From assembly GCA_045601305.1 (NCBI GenBank), contig JAZRZG010000132.1, positions 1-9,404 on the forward strand: a stretch of DNA of 9,404 bases, read 5' to 3'. The position numbers and the translations under genes are program-made. How positions within the stretch are numbered: position 1 is the first letter of the stretch; the number at the start of each line of letters is the position of its first letter. The notes beneath the pieces are model-generated. The model was given only the letters and a program-made list of their open reading frames with translations. It did no database searches and had not been told where the DNA came from. Shown piece by piece: positions 1-5,640 of the stretch. The DNA comes from Equadaptatus sp045601305 (GTDB lineage Bacteria; Synergistota; Synergistia; Synergistales; Synergistaceae).

Positions 1-111
1 GGTGGCCATAGAGGGGAGGACACACCCGGTCCCATGCCGAACCCGGCAGTTAAGCTCCCCATCGCCGATGGTACTGCAGAGGGTATCTGTGGGAGAGTAG
101 GTCGCCGCCGA
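1..111 (+). rRNA. rrf: 5S ribosomal RNA, essentially complete
   Basis: This is the 5S rRNA of the large ribosomal subunit. The core is unmistakable: CCCATGCCGAACCCGGCAGT at 31-50 followed by TAAGCTCC, and GGGAGAGTAGGTCGCCGCC near the 3' end. The terminal helix is visible, with bases 1-6 (GGTGGC) pairing with 104-109 (GCCGCC). Helix I could extend by a base or so, so the mature 5' end may lie one to a few bases left of the window. A 5S gene with a terminator just after it normally closes a 16S-23S-5S operon; the 23S would be upstream and is not visible here. Confidence 0.96.
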
Positions 112-124
112 TACTAATTAAATT

Positions 125-163
125 TGAGAGTCTTGAATTTATTTCTTGACTCTCATTTTTTTT
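125..163 (+). terminator. Intrinsic terminator of the rRNA operon
   Basis: TGAGAGTC at 125-132 pairs with GACTCTCA at 148-155. Inside it, after a symmetric TT/TT internal loop, GAA (135-137) pairs with TTC (143-145) around a TTTAT loop. Eight T residues follow at 156-163. It sits about 15 bases past the end of 5S rRNA, as expected for the end of an rRNA operon. Confidence 0.9.
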
Positions 164-342
164 GCACTCACGTTTTGCCACAGGATAAAACTGTAAAATA
201 TATACTGACATAGACACCTTGCAGCTCGGCTGCAGACAACAGGCAAAATCTTTGCCACGTTTAGAAAGTAACCAATAACGTAACGGCTGACATAAAACAG
301 TGCCTTGGAATGGCGAAAACTCCTTAAACTATATTTTGTCCG
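164..342. other. Intergenic gap between convergent 5S operon and nitroreductase
   Basis: No gene is visible in this 179-base gap, where the rRNA operon and the leftward sda cluster converge. It holds two small hairpins: GCAGC/GCTGC at 221-233 and GGCAAA/TTTGCC at 242-256. Neither is followed by a T run on either strand, so I cannot point to a clear terminator for the leftward cluster. The octamer TTTGCCAC occurs twice, at 174-181 and 251-258, which is probably chance. Confidence 0.6.
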
Positions 343-849
343 TTAAAGTTCGCTGACCAGCTCTTCTTTGCTTTTTCTTGTGAAATGCATTGGTGATGGT
401 TCCGCGGCAGGGTAACCTATTGGGAAAATCGCAATCAGGTCATAGTCTTTCATTTCCGGGAACAGTTCTTTGAGTTTCGGTTCGTCAAAATAACCTACCC
501 ATGTTGTTCCGAGACCGAGAGCTTCTGTTTCAAGCAAAATATGTGTTGCAACGATACATGCATCAACGTCTTCAAAATTTCTGCCGTCGAAGGGTCGTAC
601 AAAGGCATCTTTTTTGTTTCCGCCTATGACAAGCATAAGTTTTGCTCCGAAGCCGCAGGGAGTAGTTTCGTTCACTTTTTTGACAGCATCCTCGGAGCGG
701 ATTACCCAAATGTGAAAGGGCTGGATATTTTTTGCTGTCGGAGCAGAAATAGCTGCTTTGAGTATTGCATCAAGCTTTTCCTGTTCCACCTGACGGTCGT
801 CAAATTTTCTGCATGAAAAACGTTTTTGAATAATGTCCAGTAATTCCAT
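343..849 (-). CDS. Small nitroreductase family flavoprotein
   Basis: This is predicted to be an FMN-dependent oxidoreductase of the nitroreductase fold, which uses NAD(P)H to reduce quinones, nitro compounds or other electron acceptors; the natural substrate cannot be read from sequence. At 168 residues it belongs to the short form of the family. The N-terminal FMN phosphate-binding pattern RFSCRKF (10-16), SAPTAKNIQPF (35-45), GLGTTWVGYF (112-121) and PIGYPA (143-148) are the usual landmarks. I chose the ATG at 849 over an in-frame upstream start at 918, because GAGGTG lies eight bases before it and the family begins with this MELLDIIQKR-type segment; the longer version would also overlap the upstream gene. 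It is the last gene of the leftward sda cluster, 43 bases after the C_GCAxxG gene, so it is likely co-transcribed. Confidence 0.88.
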   Translation of the reverse strand: MELLDIIQKRFSCRKFDDRQVEQEKLDAILKAAISAPTAKNIQPFHIWVIRSEDAVKKVNETTPCGFGAKLMLVIGGNKKDAFVRPFDGRNFEDVDACIVATHILLETEALGLGTTWVGYFDEPKLKELFPEMKDYDLIAIFPIGYPAAEPSPMHFTRKSKEELVSEL

Positions 850-892
850 ATCGTAAACACCTCTATTCAATGATTTGTGATACTTTGTAAGG

Positions 893-1285
893 TTACAGTC
901 CCAGTTCTTTCTGCGCAAGCTCAGCTGCGATTTTTACGCAGTCATTGCAGCTGCAGAGCGGCTTGCCTGTGCTTGTGCCTTTGATTTCTCTGCAAATAGT
1001 TGAGCCTGTACGCTGCTTGAAAGCTTCAAGCACTCTTGCTGCCGCGAATTTGGAAAGCTCATTGTTTTTGCTGTGCAGATATCCTATTGCTATTGCCGCG
1101 CCGCAGAGCGCGCCGCAGGTGGCTTCTCCGTTTCCCATTCCGCCGCCGAAGGCTGAAGCAAGTTTGAACAACTCCTCTTTGGGCAGATCAATTTTGTCTG
1201 CAAAGGCAAGAAGAACTGACTGCGCGCAGTTATGGTGCGGTTCCTTTATGCTGTGTATCTCGTCTGCAAGTATGCTTCTGTCCAT
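893..1285 (-). CDS. C_GCAxxG_C_C family putative redox protein
   Basis: This 130-residue cysteine-rich helical protein matches the C_GCAxxG_C_C family of putative redox-active or metal-binding proteins, whose biochemical role is not established. Landmarks are HHNCAQSVL (C20), the glycine-rich FGGGMGNGEATCGALCGAA (46-64, with C57 and C61), ICREIKG (C98), and the tail CSCNDCV (C111, C113, C116). There is no signal peptide, so it should be cytoplasmic. The start is supported by AAAGGAGA ending six bases before ATG. The gene begins only two bases after the sdaAA stop codon, so it is translationally close to the serine dehydratase subunits. A role in redox handling or protecting the iron-sulfur enzyme is a tempting idea, but it is only inference from position. 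Confidence 0.85.
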   Translation of the reverse strand: MDRSILADEIHSIKEPHHNCAQSVLLAFADKIDLPKEELFKLASAFGGGMGNGEATCGALCGAAIAIGYLHSKNNELSKFAAARVLEAFKQRTGSTICREIKGTSTGKPLCSCNDCVKIAAELAQKELGL

Positions 1286-1287
1286 TT

Positions 1288-2145
1288 TTATTCTCCTTTG
1301 AGTTTGGCTGTAAGTGCAAGACCAGACGGGGTTTGTGCCAGACCGCCGAGCGATGTTTCTCTGATTGCGGGAGGCAGCATTTGTCCGATTTCTTTCATTG
1401 TGTCTATAACTTCGTCAAGCGGTATCAGTGAACGCACTCCGGCAAGAGCAAGGTCGGCGGCAAGAATTGCGTTGCCGACGAGCATACCGTTTCTTTTGAT
1501 GCAGGGACATTCAACGATGCCGCCTACAGGGTCACAGGCAAGACCGAGCAATGATTTGATTGTCAGTGCCGCTGCGTGCATACACTCCTCCGCTGTGCCC
1601 CCGCGCAGATATACAAGCGCTGCGGAAGCCATTGCGGAGGCTGCGCCGCATTCTGCCTGACAGCCGCCCTCAGCGCCTGCAAGTGTGGCGCGCGTTGCTA
1701 TCACTTCGCCGACTGCTCCGGCAATTATAAGCGCGTCTGTGAGTTTCGCGTCACAGTCAGCATCTCCGCGGAGTTCCTTCCATGCGGAAAATATTCCGGG
1801 GATTATGCCGCAACTGCCGGCTGTAGGCGCTGCTACAACGCGCCCCATTGTTGCGTTGTGCTTTGATACCAGAATAGCGTTTCTTGCTGCCAGAAGCGTG
1901 AATTCGCCGCTGAAAGCATCGTCGCTGAAATTAAGCTCAGGAATTTGCCCAAACTGCAGAGGCTCAATGTTTGCTTTTGCATCGTCAACACTCTCAAAAA
2001 TTGCGCACAATCTTTCGCGCATTCTGCTGCGGATTTCAGCTTCGCCAATGCCTGTATCCGCCGCGCAGAGCTTGAGTATCGCGTCAGCGATGCCGAGGTT
2101 GTCTTTTTGTACTGTTCTGATGATTGTTTCGGCAGCTTTCAGCAT
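1288..2145 (-). CDS. sdaAA: L-serine dehydratase, iron-sulfur type, alpha subunit
   Basis: This is the catalytic [4Fe-4S] subunit of L-serine ammonia-lyase, which converts L-serine to pyruvate and ammonia in the cytoplasm with the beta subunit. Its 285 residues fit the family. Visible landmarks are MGRVVAAPTAGSCGIIPG (100-117), AGAEGGCQAECG (156-167), GLACDPVGGIVECPC (201-215) and SLGGLAQTPSG near the C-terminus. Cluster ligands are probably C162, C204 and C215: the spacing of 42 and 11 residues equals that of the cluster cysteines known from the Legionella enzyme (343, 385, 396). The start codon follows the sdaAB stop directly, and its ribosome site AAAGGAGT lies inside the end of sdaAB, suggesting coupled translation. 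The cluster of this enzyme class is oxygen-labile, which fits an anaerobe. Confidence 0.95.
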   Translation of the reverse strand: MLKAAETIIRTVQKDNLGIADAILKLCAADTGIGEAEIRSRMRERLCAIFESVDDAKANIEPLQFGQIPELNFSDDAFSGEFTLLAARNAILVSKHNATMGRVVAAPTAGSCGIIPGIFSAWKELRGDADCDAKLTDALIIAGAVGEVIATRATLAGAEGGCQAECGAASAMASAALVYLRGGTAEECMHAAALTIKSLLGLACDPVGGIVECPCIKRNGMLVGNAILAADLALAGVRSLIPLDEVIDTMKEIGQMLPPAIRETSLGGLAQTPSGLALTAKLKGE

Positions 2146-2811
2146 TTAGAGCACTCCTTTCAGCAGCCGCACACTTTTGACCGCGGGGTGCAGACTGGGA
2201 ATTTTTTCTGCGAACAACGGGTCTTCCGGCTCAGAGTCAAGTTCTATTGTCATTGTGACGCTGCCGCCGCGTGTTTCGCGCGACACTTTCATGGTTGCGA
2301 TATTGACAGAGCATTTGTTTATATACGTTGTTATGGCGGAGATTGTGCCTGCTTTATCTTCAGATGCCACAATCAGTGTTGGAAGGTCGCAGCTTATGTC
2401 AAGCCGCGCTCCGTTAAGTTTGTGCAGCGAAATCAGTCCTCCGCCGACAGAGTAGCATACGGTTTCAAGCGTTCTTCCGTCTTCCTCCAGCACAATTCTT
2501 ACCGAATTAGGATGAGCGCCGATAACCTTTTCGCCTGCAAAGGTGAAGTTTAACCCCGCCTTTTCAGCTATTTCAAAGGAATTTTTCAGCCGTTTGTCGT
2601 CCGGACGCATACCGAGCAGCCCTGCGATTAAGGCTTTGTCCGTGCCGTGACCTCTGCCTGTCGTGAGAAAGCTGTCGCGAAGATACAGCGTTGCATTTTT
2701 CACCGGTTTTCCCCACAGCATTTTCGTAAGCAGACCAATACGTGCCGCGCCTGCCGTATGACTTGAAGATGGACCAATCATAACAGGTCCTACGATATCC
2801 CAAAGCGCCAT
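2146..2811 (-). CDS. sdaAB: L-serine dehydratase, iron-sulfur type, beta subunit
   Basis: This is the partner subunit of iron-sulfur L-serine dehydratase. Residues 13-22 carry the family hallmark GPSSSHTAGA, followed by GRGHGTDKAL (52-61) and a C-terminal ACT domain (about 145-218, beginning LPTLIVASEDKAGTISAI), which in related enzymes binds serine or another small ligand. I start at the ATG at 2811 (221 residues) rather than the in-frame GTG at 2817: GGAGGT at 2823-2818 is six bases from the ATG but would touch the GTG. It is the first gene of the leftward cluster and abuts sdaAA with no gap. The promoter region upstream is shared with the divergent uracil permease gene. Confidence 0.95.
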   Translation of the reverse strand: MALWDIVGPVMIGPSSSHTAGAARIGLLTKMLWGKPVKNATLYLRDSFLTTGRGHGTDKALIAGLLGMRPDDKRLKNSFEIAEKAGLNFTFAGEKVIGAHPNSVRIVLEEDGRTLETVCYSVGGGLISLHKLNGARLDISCDLPTLIVASEDKAGTISAITTYINKCSVNIATMKVSRETRGGSVTMTIELDSEPEDPLFAEKIPSLHPAVKSVRLLKGVL

Positions 2812-2837
2812 GACCACACCTCCAATTATCTTTCTAA

Positions 2838-2874
2838 AGTATATAACAAATCGGCAGAAATCTGGCAGAAATCT
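2838..2874 (-). promoter_or_regulatory. Candidate sda operon promoter with 11-bp tandem repeat
   Basis: On the minus strand TATACT (2843-2838) makes a good -10 element 27 bases before the sdaAB start codon. The -35 position at normal spacing holds only a poor hexamer (GCCAGA). Exactly that region is occupied by a perfect tandem repeat of an 11-mer, GGCAGAAATCT in plus-strand reading, at 2853-2863 and 2864-2874. One helical turn of spacing and a weak -35 suggest a regulator site, though neither the start site nor the protein is known. Confidence 0.45.
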
Positions 2875-2896
2875 GTACGTTTTTTATGGTTATTGC

Positions 2897-2925
2897 TTGA
2901 CTAACGTTTGTAAACTGACTAACAT
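2897..2925 (+). promoter_or_regulatory. Candidate uracil permease promoter
   Basis: TTGACT at 2897-2902 and TAACAT at 2920-2925 are separated by 17 bases, which predicts a transcript start near 2931-2932, right at the base of the PyrR stem. The octamer TGACTAAC occurs twice (2898-2905 and 2916-2923), once over each promoter element, with the near-palindrome GTTTGTAAAC (2906-2915) between them. That arrangement may be an operator, but this is inference. Confidence 0.5.
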
Positions 2926-2930
2926 TATTT

Positions 2931-2972
2931 GCAGTGCTTTAAGGTTAATCCTGAGAGGTTGCCAAGGACTGC
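2931..2972 (+). promoter_or_regulatory. PyrR-binding loop (anti-antiterminator) in the permease leader
   Basis: AATCCTGAGAGGTT at 2947-2960 matches every position of the PyrR-binding consensus ARUCCNGNGAGGYU. It folds as expected: AATC (2947-2950) pairs with GGTT (2957-2960) around the hexaloop CTGAGA. Below an internal bulge, GG (2943-2944) pairs with CC (2962-2963), and GCAGT (2931-2935) pairs with ACTGC (2968-2972) as a lower stem. In the known mechanism PyrR bound to UMP or UTP stabilises this hairpin, which frees the downstream terminator. No pyrR gene lies in the window. Confidence 0.9.
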
Positions 2973-3003
2973 GGCATATATGTGACAAATATGCGCGGCT
3001 CTC
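2953..3003 (+). promoter_or_regulatory. Antiterminator alternative fold of the permease leader
   Basis: A fold exclusive with both the PyrR loop and the terminator is visible. GCATAT (2974-2979) pairs with ATATGC (2989-2994). Outside it GCC (2961-2963) can pair with GGC (2997-2999), and GAGA (2953-2956) with TCTC (3000-3003). This uses the 3' side of the PyrR hairpin and the 5' arm of the terminator, so it would allow read-through when PyrR is not bound. Confidence 0.75.
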
Positions 3004-3021
3004 TGGCGGAGCCGCTTTTTT
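2995..3021 (+). terminator. Leader terminator (attenuator) before uracil permease
   Basis: GCGGCTC (2995-3001) pairs perfectly with GAGCCGC (3009-3015) around a seven-base loop, followed directly by six T residues (3016-3021). It lies between the promoter and the permease start codon, 35 bases before that codon, so it can only act as a conditional attenuator. Confidence 0.9.
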
Positions 3022-3056
3022 GCGGATTTGTCTCAGGTGATGAAAGGGGAATGGTT

Positions 3057-4430
3057 ATGGCAAACAAGAACATAGTGTACAGCGTAGAGGATAAGCCGCC
3101 ACTCGGTATAGCGATTCTTGCAGGTGCACAGCACGTTTTGACGCTGTTCGGCGCAACAACGCTTGTACCTCTTATCTGCGGTCCCGCAATGGGCATGACC
3201 ACAGCGCAGATAGGCGCGTTTATAGGCTGTGTTTACTTTGCAATGGGTATTGCAACGCTTATTCAGACTCATCCGAAACTCGGAAGCGGTCTTCCGATTG
3301 TTCAGGGTTCAAGTTTCAGCTTTATACCGCCGATACTTACAATAGTCGGCGCGTACAAAATGATGGGCGCAGATGTTGTGATGCAGTATGTCGGCGGCGC
3401 GCTTATAGCCGGAGGTATTACTCTCGGCGTACTCGGTTACACGAGAATAATCGGCAAAGTTCGCAAATTCATAACACCTGTTGTAATCGGTCCTACAATT
3501 ATGGCAATAGGCTTTACGCTGGCGCCTACGGCAATTCAGTTCAATGCTGCCAATTACTGGCCGGTTGCGCTGCTGGTAGTGCTTCTTGTCATTCTTTTCA
3601 GCCTTGTCAGCAAAAATAAATTCCTCAACATTTTTGCAGTGCTCGGAGCAATAATCATTGCCTACCTTCTTTGTCTCATGCTTTCACTGGCAGGTGTGTT
3701 TACACCGGGACATGCGGCATATATCAATCTCCAAAGTGTTGCTGATGCTCCATGGTTTCGCTATAAGCTGTTTATGCCGTGGGGTGTCCCGAAATTCTCC
3801 GGTCTTGCAATCGGAGCAATTATGGCAGGTTTTTTCTGTTGCATGATTGAATCAATCGGCGACTACCATAACTGTACATACGCTGCCGGTGTTGACGATC
3901 CTACACCTGCGCAGATCAACAAGGGACTCGGCGCTGAAGGTTTCAGCTGTGCAATTTCAGGTATGCTTGGAAGTGTCGGAACAACGTCCTATACCGAAAA
4001 TATCGGACTTATGGCGCTTACCGGCGTTGCAAGCCGCCACGTTGTAAGAATAGGCGCTGTTATTCTCATACTCCTTTCGCTTTTTGCGAAACTCGGAGCA
4101 CTTATAGCAACAATGCCGTCACCGATTATCGGTGGTGCATACATTACGCTGTTCGGCACAATAGGCGCACTTGGTATTCAGAACCTTATGCGTGCTGACA
4201 TGGGCAGCCAAAGAAATGTCGTAATCGTTGGTTTTGCATTCCTTATGTGCCTCGGAGTTCCCGGCTGGGTTGAATCTCAGCAGGCGCTTTTCGTGGGATA
4301 TTTCGGCAAGATGTTTGGCGGCATGATCTGGGCTGTTCTTAAAACACCGATGGCAGTTGCAGGACTTTGCGCGGCTCTTTTGGATAACACTATCCCGGGC
4401 ACTGATAAAGAGCGCGGTATAAAACGTTAG
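3057..4430 (+). CDS. pyrP: Uracil permease, nucleobase:cation symporter-2 family
   Basis: This inner-membrane symporter of the NCS2 family (457 residues) should import uracil with a cation for pyrimidine salvage. Landmarks are AGAQHVLTLFGATTLVPL (22-39, with H26), GSGLPIVQGSSFSFIPP, MIESIGDYH with E265, and TSYTENIGLMALTGVASR with E314. The two glutamates are 49 residues apart, as are E241 and E290 that contact uracil in E. coli UraA; xanthine and urate carriers of the family usually have glutamine in the second motif. The chain is highly hydrophobic throughout with no signal peptide. I start at the second of two nearby ATGs: AAAGGGGA (3043-3050) touches the ATG at 3051 but is six bases before 3057. 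The still earlier ATG at 2982 lies inside the attenuator. The PyrR element in the leader independently supports the pyrimidine substrate. Confidence 0.92.
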   Translation: MANKNIVYSVEDKPPLGIAILAGAQHVLTLFGATTLVPLICGPAMGMTTAQIGAFIGCVYFAMGIATLIQTHPKLGSGLPIVQGSSFSFIPPILTIVGAYKMMGADVVMQYVGGALIAGGITLGVLGYTRIIGKVRKFITPVVIGPTIMAIGFTLAPTAIQFNAANYWPVALLVVLLVILFSLVSKNKFLNIFAVLGAIIIAYLLCLMLSLAGVFTPGHAAYINLQSVADAPWFRYKLFMPWGVPKFSGLAIGAIMAGFFCCMIESIGDYHNCTYAAGVDDPTPAQINKGLGAEGFSCAISGMLGSVGTTSYTENIGLMALTGVASRHVVRIGAVILILLSLFAKLGALIATMPSPIIGGAYITLFGTIGALGIQNLMRADMGSQRNVVIVGFAFLMCLGVPGWVESQQALFVGYFGKMFGGMIWAVLKTPMAVAGLCAALLDNTIPGTDKERGIKR

Positions 4431-4446
4431 ATATAGTTAAATATAT

Positions 4447-4484
4447 ACATAAAACAGCCGGCTGTTTGTCCGGCTGTTTTATGT
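4447..4484 (+). terminator. Strong terminator after uracil permease
   Basis: A perfect 15-bp inverted repeat, ACATAAAACAGCCGG (4447-4461) with its complement at 4470-4484, encloses an eight-base loop. The A-rich 5' side and T-rich 3' side mean it could stop transcription on either strand. It begins 16 bases after the permease stop codon. Confidence 0.88.
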
Positions 4485-4500
4485 CTCAAAAAAACGGTGA

Positions 4501-4530
4501 AAAACGGCGGAATAAACATTCCGCCGTTTT
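4501..4530 (+). terminator. Second terminator hairpin before perR
   Basis: AAAACGGCGGAAT (4501-4513) pairs perfectly with ATTCCGCCGTTTT (4518-4530) around the loop AAAC. With the preceding hairpin it makes a tandem pair that isolates the perR promoter, which starts only six bases later, from the permease transcript. Confidence 0.8.
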
Positions 4531-4535
4531 ACTTA

Positions 4536-4563
4536 TTGACGCGAAAAATAAACAGAGTATAAT
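4536..4563 (+). promoter_or_regulatory. perR-rubrerythrin promoter
   Basis: TTGACG (4536-4541) and a perfect TATAAT (4558-4563) are spaced by 16 bases. The predicted start is near 4570, about 29 bases before the perR ATG. It follows immediately after two terminators, as expected for an independent transcription unit. Confidence 0.85.
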
Positions 4564-4564
4564 C

Positions 4565-4585
4565 AAATAAGAATCATTCTTATTT
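4565..4585 (+). promoter_or_regulatory. Fur/PerR-type operator over the transcription start
   Basis: AAATAAGAAT (4565-4574) and its exact reverse complement ATTCTTATTT (4576-4585) flank a single C, a 10-1-10 palindrome. The inner 7-1-7 half TAAGAAT agrees at five of seven positions with both the Per-box half (TTATAAT) and the Fur-box half (TGATAAT). It starts two bases after the -10 element and covers the predicted transcript start, so a bound repressor would block initiation. The gene downstream encodes such a repressor, so autoregulation is likely. Confidence 0.82.
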
Positions 4586-4598
4586 TGGAGTTAAAGCT

Positions 4599-5015
4599 AT
4601 GACCAAGATGGCAGCGCAGATTTGGCGGATAATAAACACCTCAATGGAACATCTGACGGCAGAAGAAATATTTCTCGAATGCAAACGCTGTGACATCAAA
4701 TGCTCTGTTGCAAGCGTTTACCGAAATCTTGCCAATCTTGCCGCAGAAGGCTGTATAAAAAAGCTCTCGTTTCCCGGAGAGCCTGACCGTTACGACAGAT
4801 CAGTTTCGCCTCACGAACATATTATCTGCGAGAGATGCGGACGGATCAGCGACATCGGTTCCGGCAGCCTGAAACAGCTGCTTGAAAAACATTTTGGTAC
4901 AGAAATTGCCTCTTATGAGCTTTCAATGCGCTATATTTGTCCCGAGTGCAGTCATAAGACGGAGAAAGACAAGAAATTAAACCGGTTTCAAGCCGCTATG
5001 CGGCAAAAAATATAA
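4599..5015 (+). CDS. perR: PerR-like Fur family peroxide-sensing repressor
   Basis: This Fur-family metalloregulator is probably a peroxide sensor that represses oxidative stress genes. It has 138 residues. HLTAEEIF (18-25) and VASVYRNL (37-44) mark the DNA-binding winged helix. H18, D66, H72, H74 and D85 correspond at a constant offset of 19 to the regulatory metal ligands H37, D85, H91, H93 and D104 of Bacillus subtilis PerR; the aspartate at 85, rather than the glutamate of Fur, points to PerR. C77, C80, C114 and C117 form the structural zinc site. The protein starts where others read TPQR, so it lacks the usual first helix; TTGGAG eight bases before the ATG rules out a longer form. Its promoter carries a matching operator, and rubrerythrin follows 23 bases later. 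Iron sensing (Fur) is the alternative. Confidence 0.85.
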   Translation: MTKMAAQIWRIINTSMEHLTAEEIFLECKRCDIKCSVASVYRNLANLAAEGCIKKLSFPGEPDRYDRSVSPHEHIICERCGRISDIGSGSLKQLLEKHFGTEIASYELSMRYICPECSHKTEKDKKLNRFQAAMRQKI

Positions 5016-5038
5016 TAAAACAAAACGGAGGTAACACA

Positions 5039-5575
5039 ATGTCAAAGTACGCAGGAACCCAGACAGAGAAAAATCTTCAGGCAGCCTTTGCAGGCGAATC
5101 ACAGGCACGCAACAAATACACATATTTTGCGTCAAAAGCCAAAAAAGAAGGTTTTGAGCAGATAGCGGCACTCTTCCTCAAAACAGCGGACAACGAAAAA
5201 GAACACGCAAAAATGTGGTTCAAGGAACTCGAAGGCATCGGAAGCACCGCTGAAAACCTCAAAGCGGCAGCAGAAGGCGAAAACTTTGAATGGACAGATA
5301 TGTATGACGGATTTGCCAAAACAGCCGAAGCAGAAGGTTTTGCGGAACTTGTGGCGAAATTCCGCGCAGTGGCGGCAATCGAAAAATCACACGAAGAACG
5401 TTACCGTGCTCTTCTTGCCAACGTCGAAACACAGCAAGTCTTTGCAAAGAGCGAAGTAAAAGTATGGGAATGCAGAAACTGCGGACACATCATGGTCGGA
5501 ACAAAAGCGCCCGAACTCTGCCCCGTTTGCGCTCATCCGCAGGCATACTTCGAAATCAACGCACAGAACTATTAA
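5039..5575 (+). CDS. rbr: Rubrerythrin
   Basis: Rubrerythrin is a cytoplasmic non-haem diiron peroxidase that reduces hydrogen peroxide to water in anaerobes with electrons from rubredoxin-type donors. The 178 residues show the ferritin-like four-helix domain with ligands E20 (AGESQARNKY), E53 and H56 (EKEH), the EAEGF segment with E97/E99, and E115 and H118 (IEKSHEERY). The C-terminal rubredoxin domain has C145, C148, C161 and C164 (WECRNCG and CPVCAHPQAYF). GGAGGT (5027-5032) lies six bases before ATG. It follows perR closely and should be transcribed from the perR promoter, so peroxide would induce it. A terminator follows the gene. All catalytic residues appear intact. Confidence 0.96.
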   Translation: MSKYAGTQTEKNLQAAFAGESQARNKYTYFASKAKKEGFEQIAALFLKTADNEKEHAKMWFKELEGIGSTAENLKAAAEGENFEWTDMYDGFAKTAEAEGFAELVAKFRAVAAIEKSHEERYRALLANVETQQVFAKSEVKVWECRNCGHIMVGTKAPELCPVCAHPQAYFEINAQNY

Positions 5576-5609
5576 ACAGCTAAACAGCAGTTCAGATATG
5601 CTTAAATCC

Positions 5610-5640
5610 AAGCTGCCGGCTGCAACCGGCAGCTTTATTT
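5610..5640 (+). terminator. Terminator after rubrerythrin
   Basis: AAGCTGCCGG (5610-5619) pairs perfectly with CCGGCAGCTT (5626-5635) around a six-base loop, followed by a broken T run (TTTATTT including the stem end). It stands only 23 bases before the next start codon. The interrupted T run suggests partial rather than complete termination. Confidence 0.8.

Noticed and set aside
242..256. GGCAAA/TTTGCC hairpin as terminator of the leftward sda cluster
   Set aside because: The stem is only six pairs and no T run follows it on the minus strand.
850..918. Longer nitroreductase starting at 918
   Set aside because: It would overlap the upstream gene, adds a segment unlike the family, and lacks the GAGGTG spacing that supports the ATG at 849.
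1945..2553. 202-codon plus-strand open frame opposite sdaAA/sdaAB
   Set aside because: It is antisense to two clear enzyme genes, has an odd composition rich in Cys, Phe and His, and no ribosome site; a shadow of the codon usage on the other strand. The 1685-2149 plus-strand frame is rejected for the same reason.
2812..2817. GTG start for sdaAB at 2817
   Set aside because: It is directly adjacent to the GGAGGT ribosome site, leaving no spacer; the ATG two codons later has a six-base spacer.
2931..3021. Purine or other metabolite riboswitch before the permease
   Set aside because: The exact PyrR-binding consensus and the matching three-way fold explain the leader; I see no purine riboswitch junction.
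2982..3056. N-terminal extension of the uracil permease from the ATG at 2982 or 3051
   Set aside because: The 2982 start lies inside the attenuator and would encode the terminator stem; the ATG at 3051 touches its ribosome site. The ATG at 3057 has proper spacing and matches the family N-terminus.
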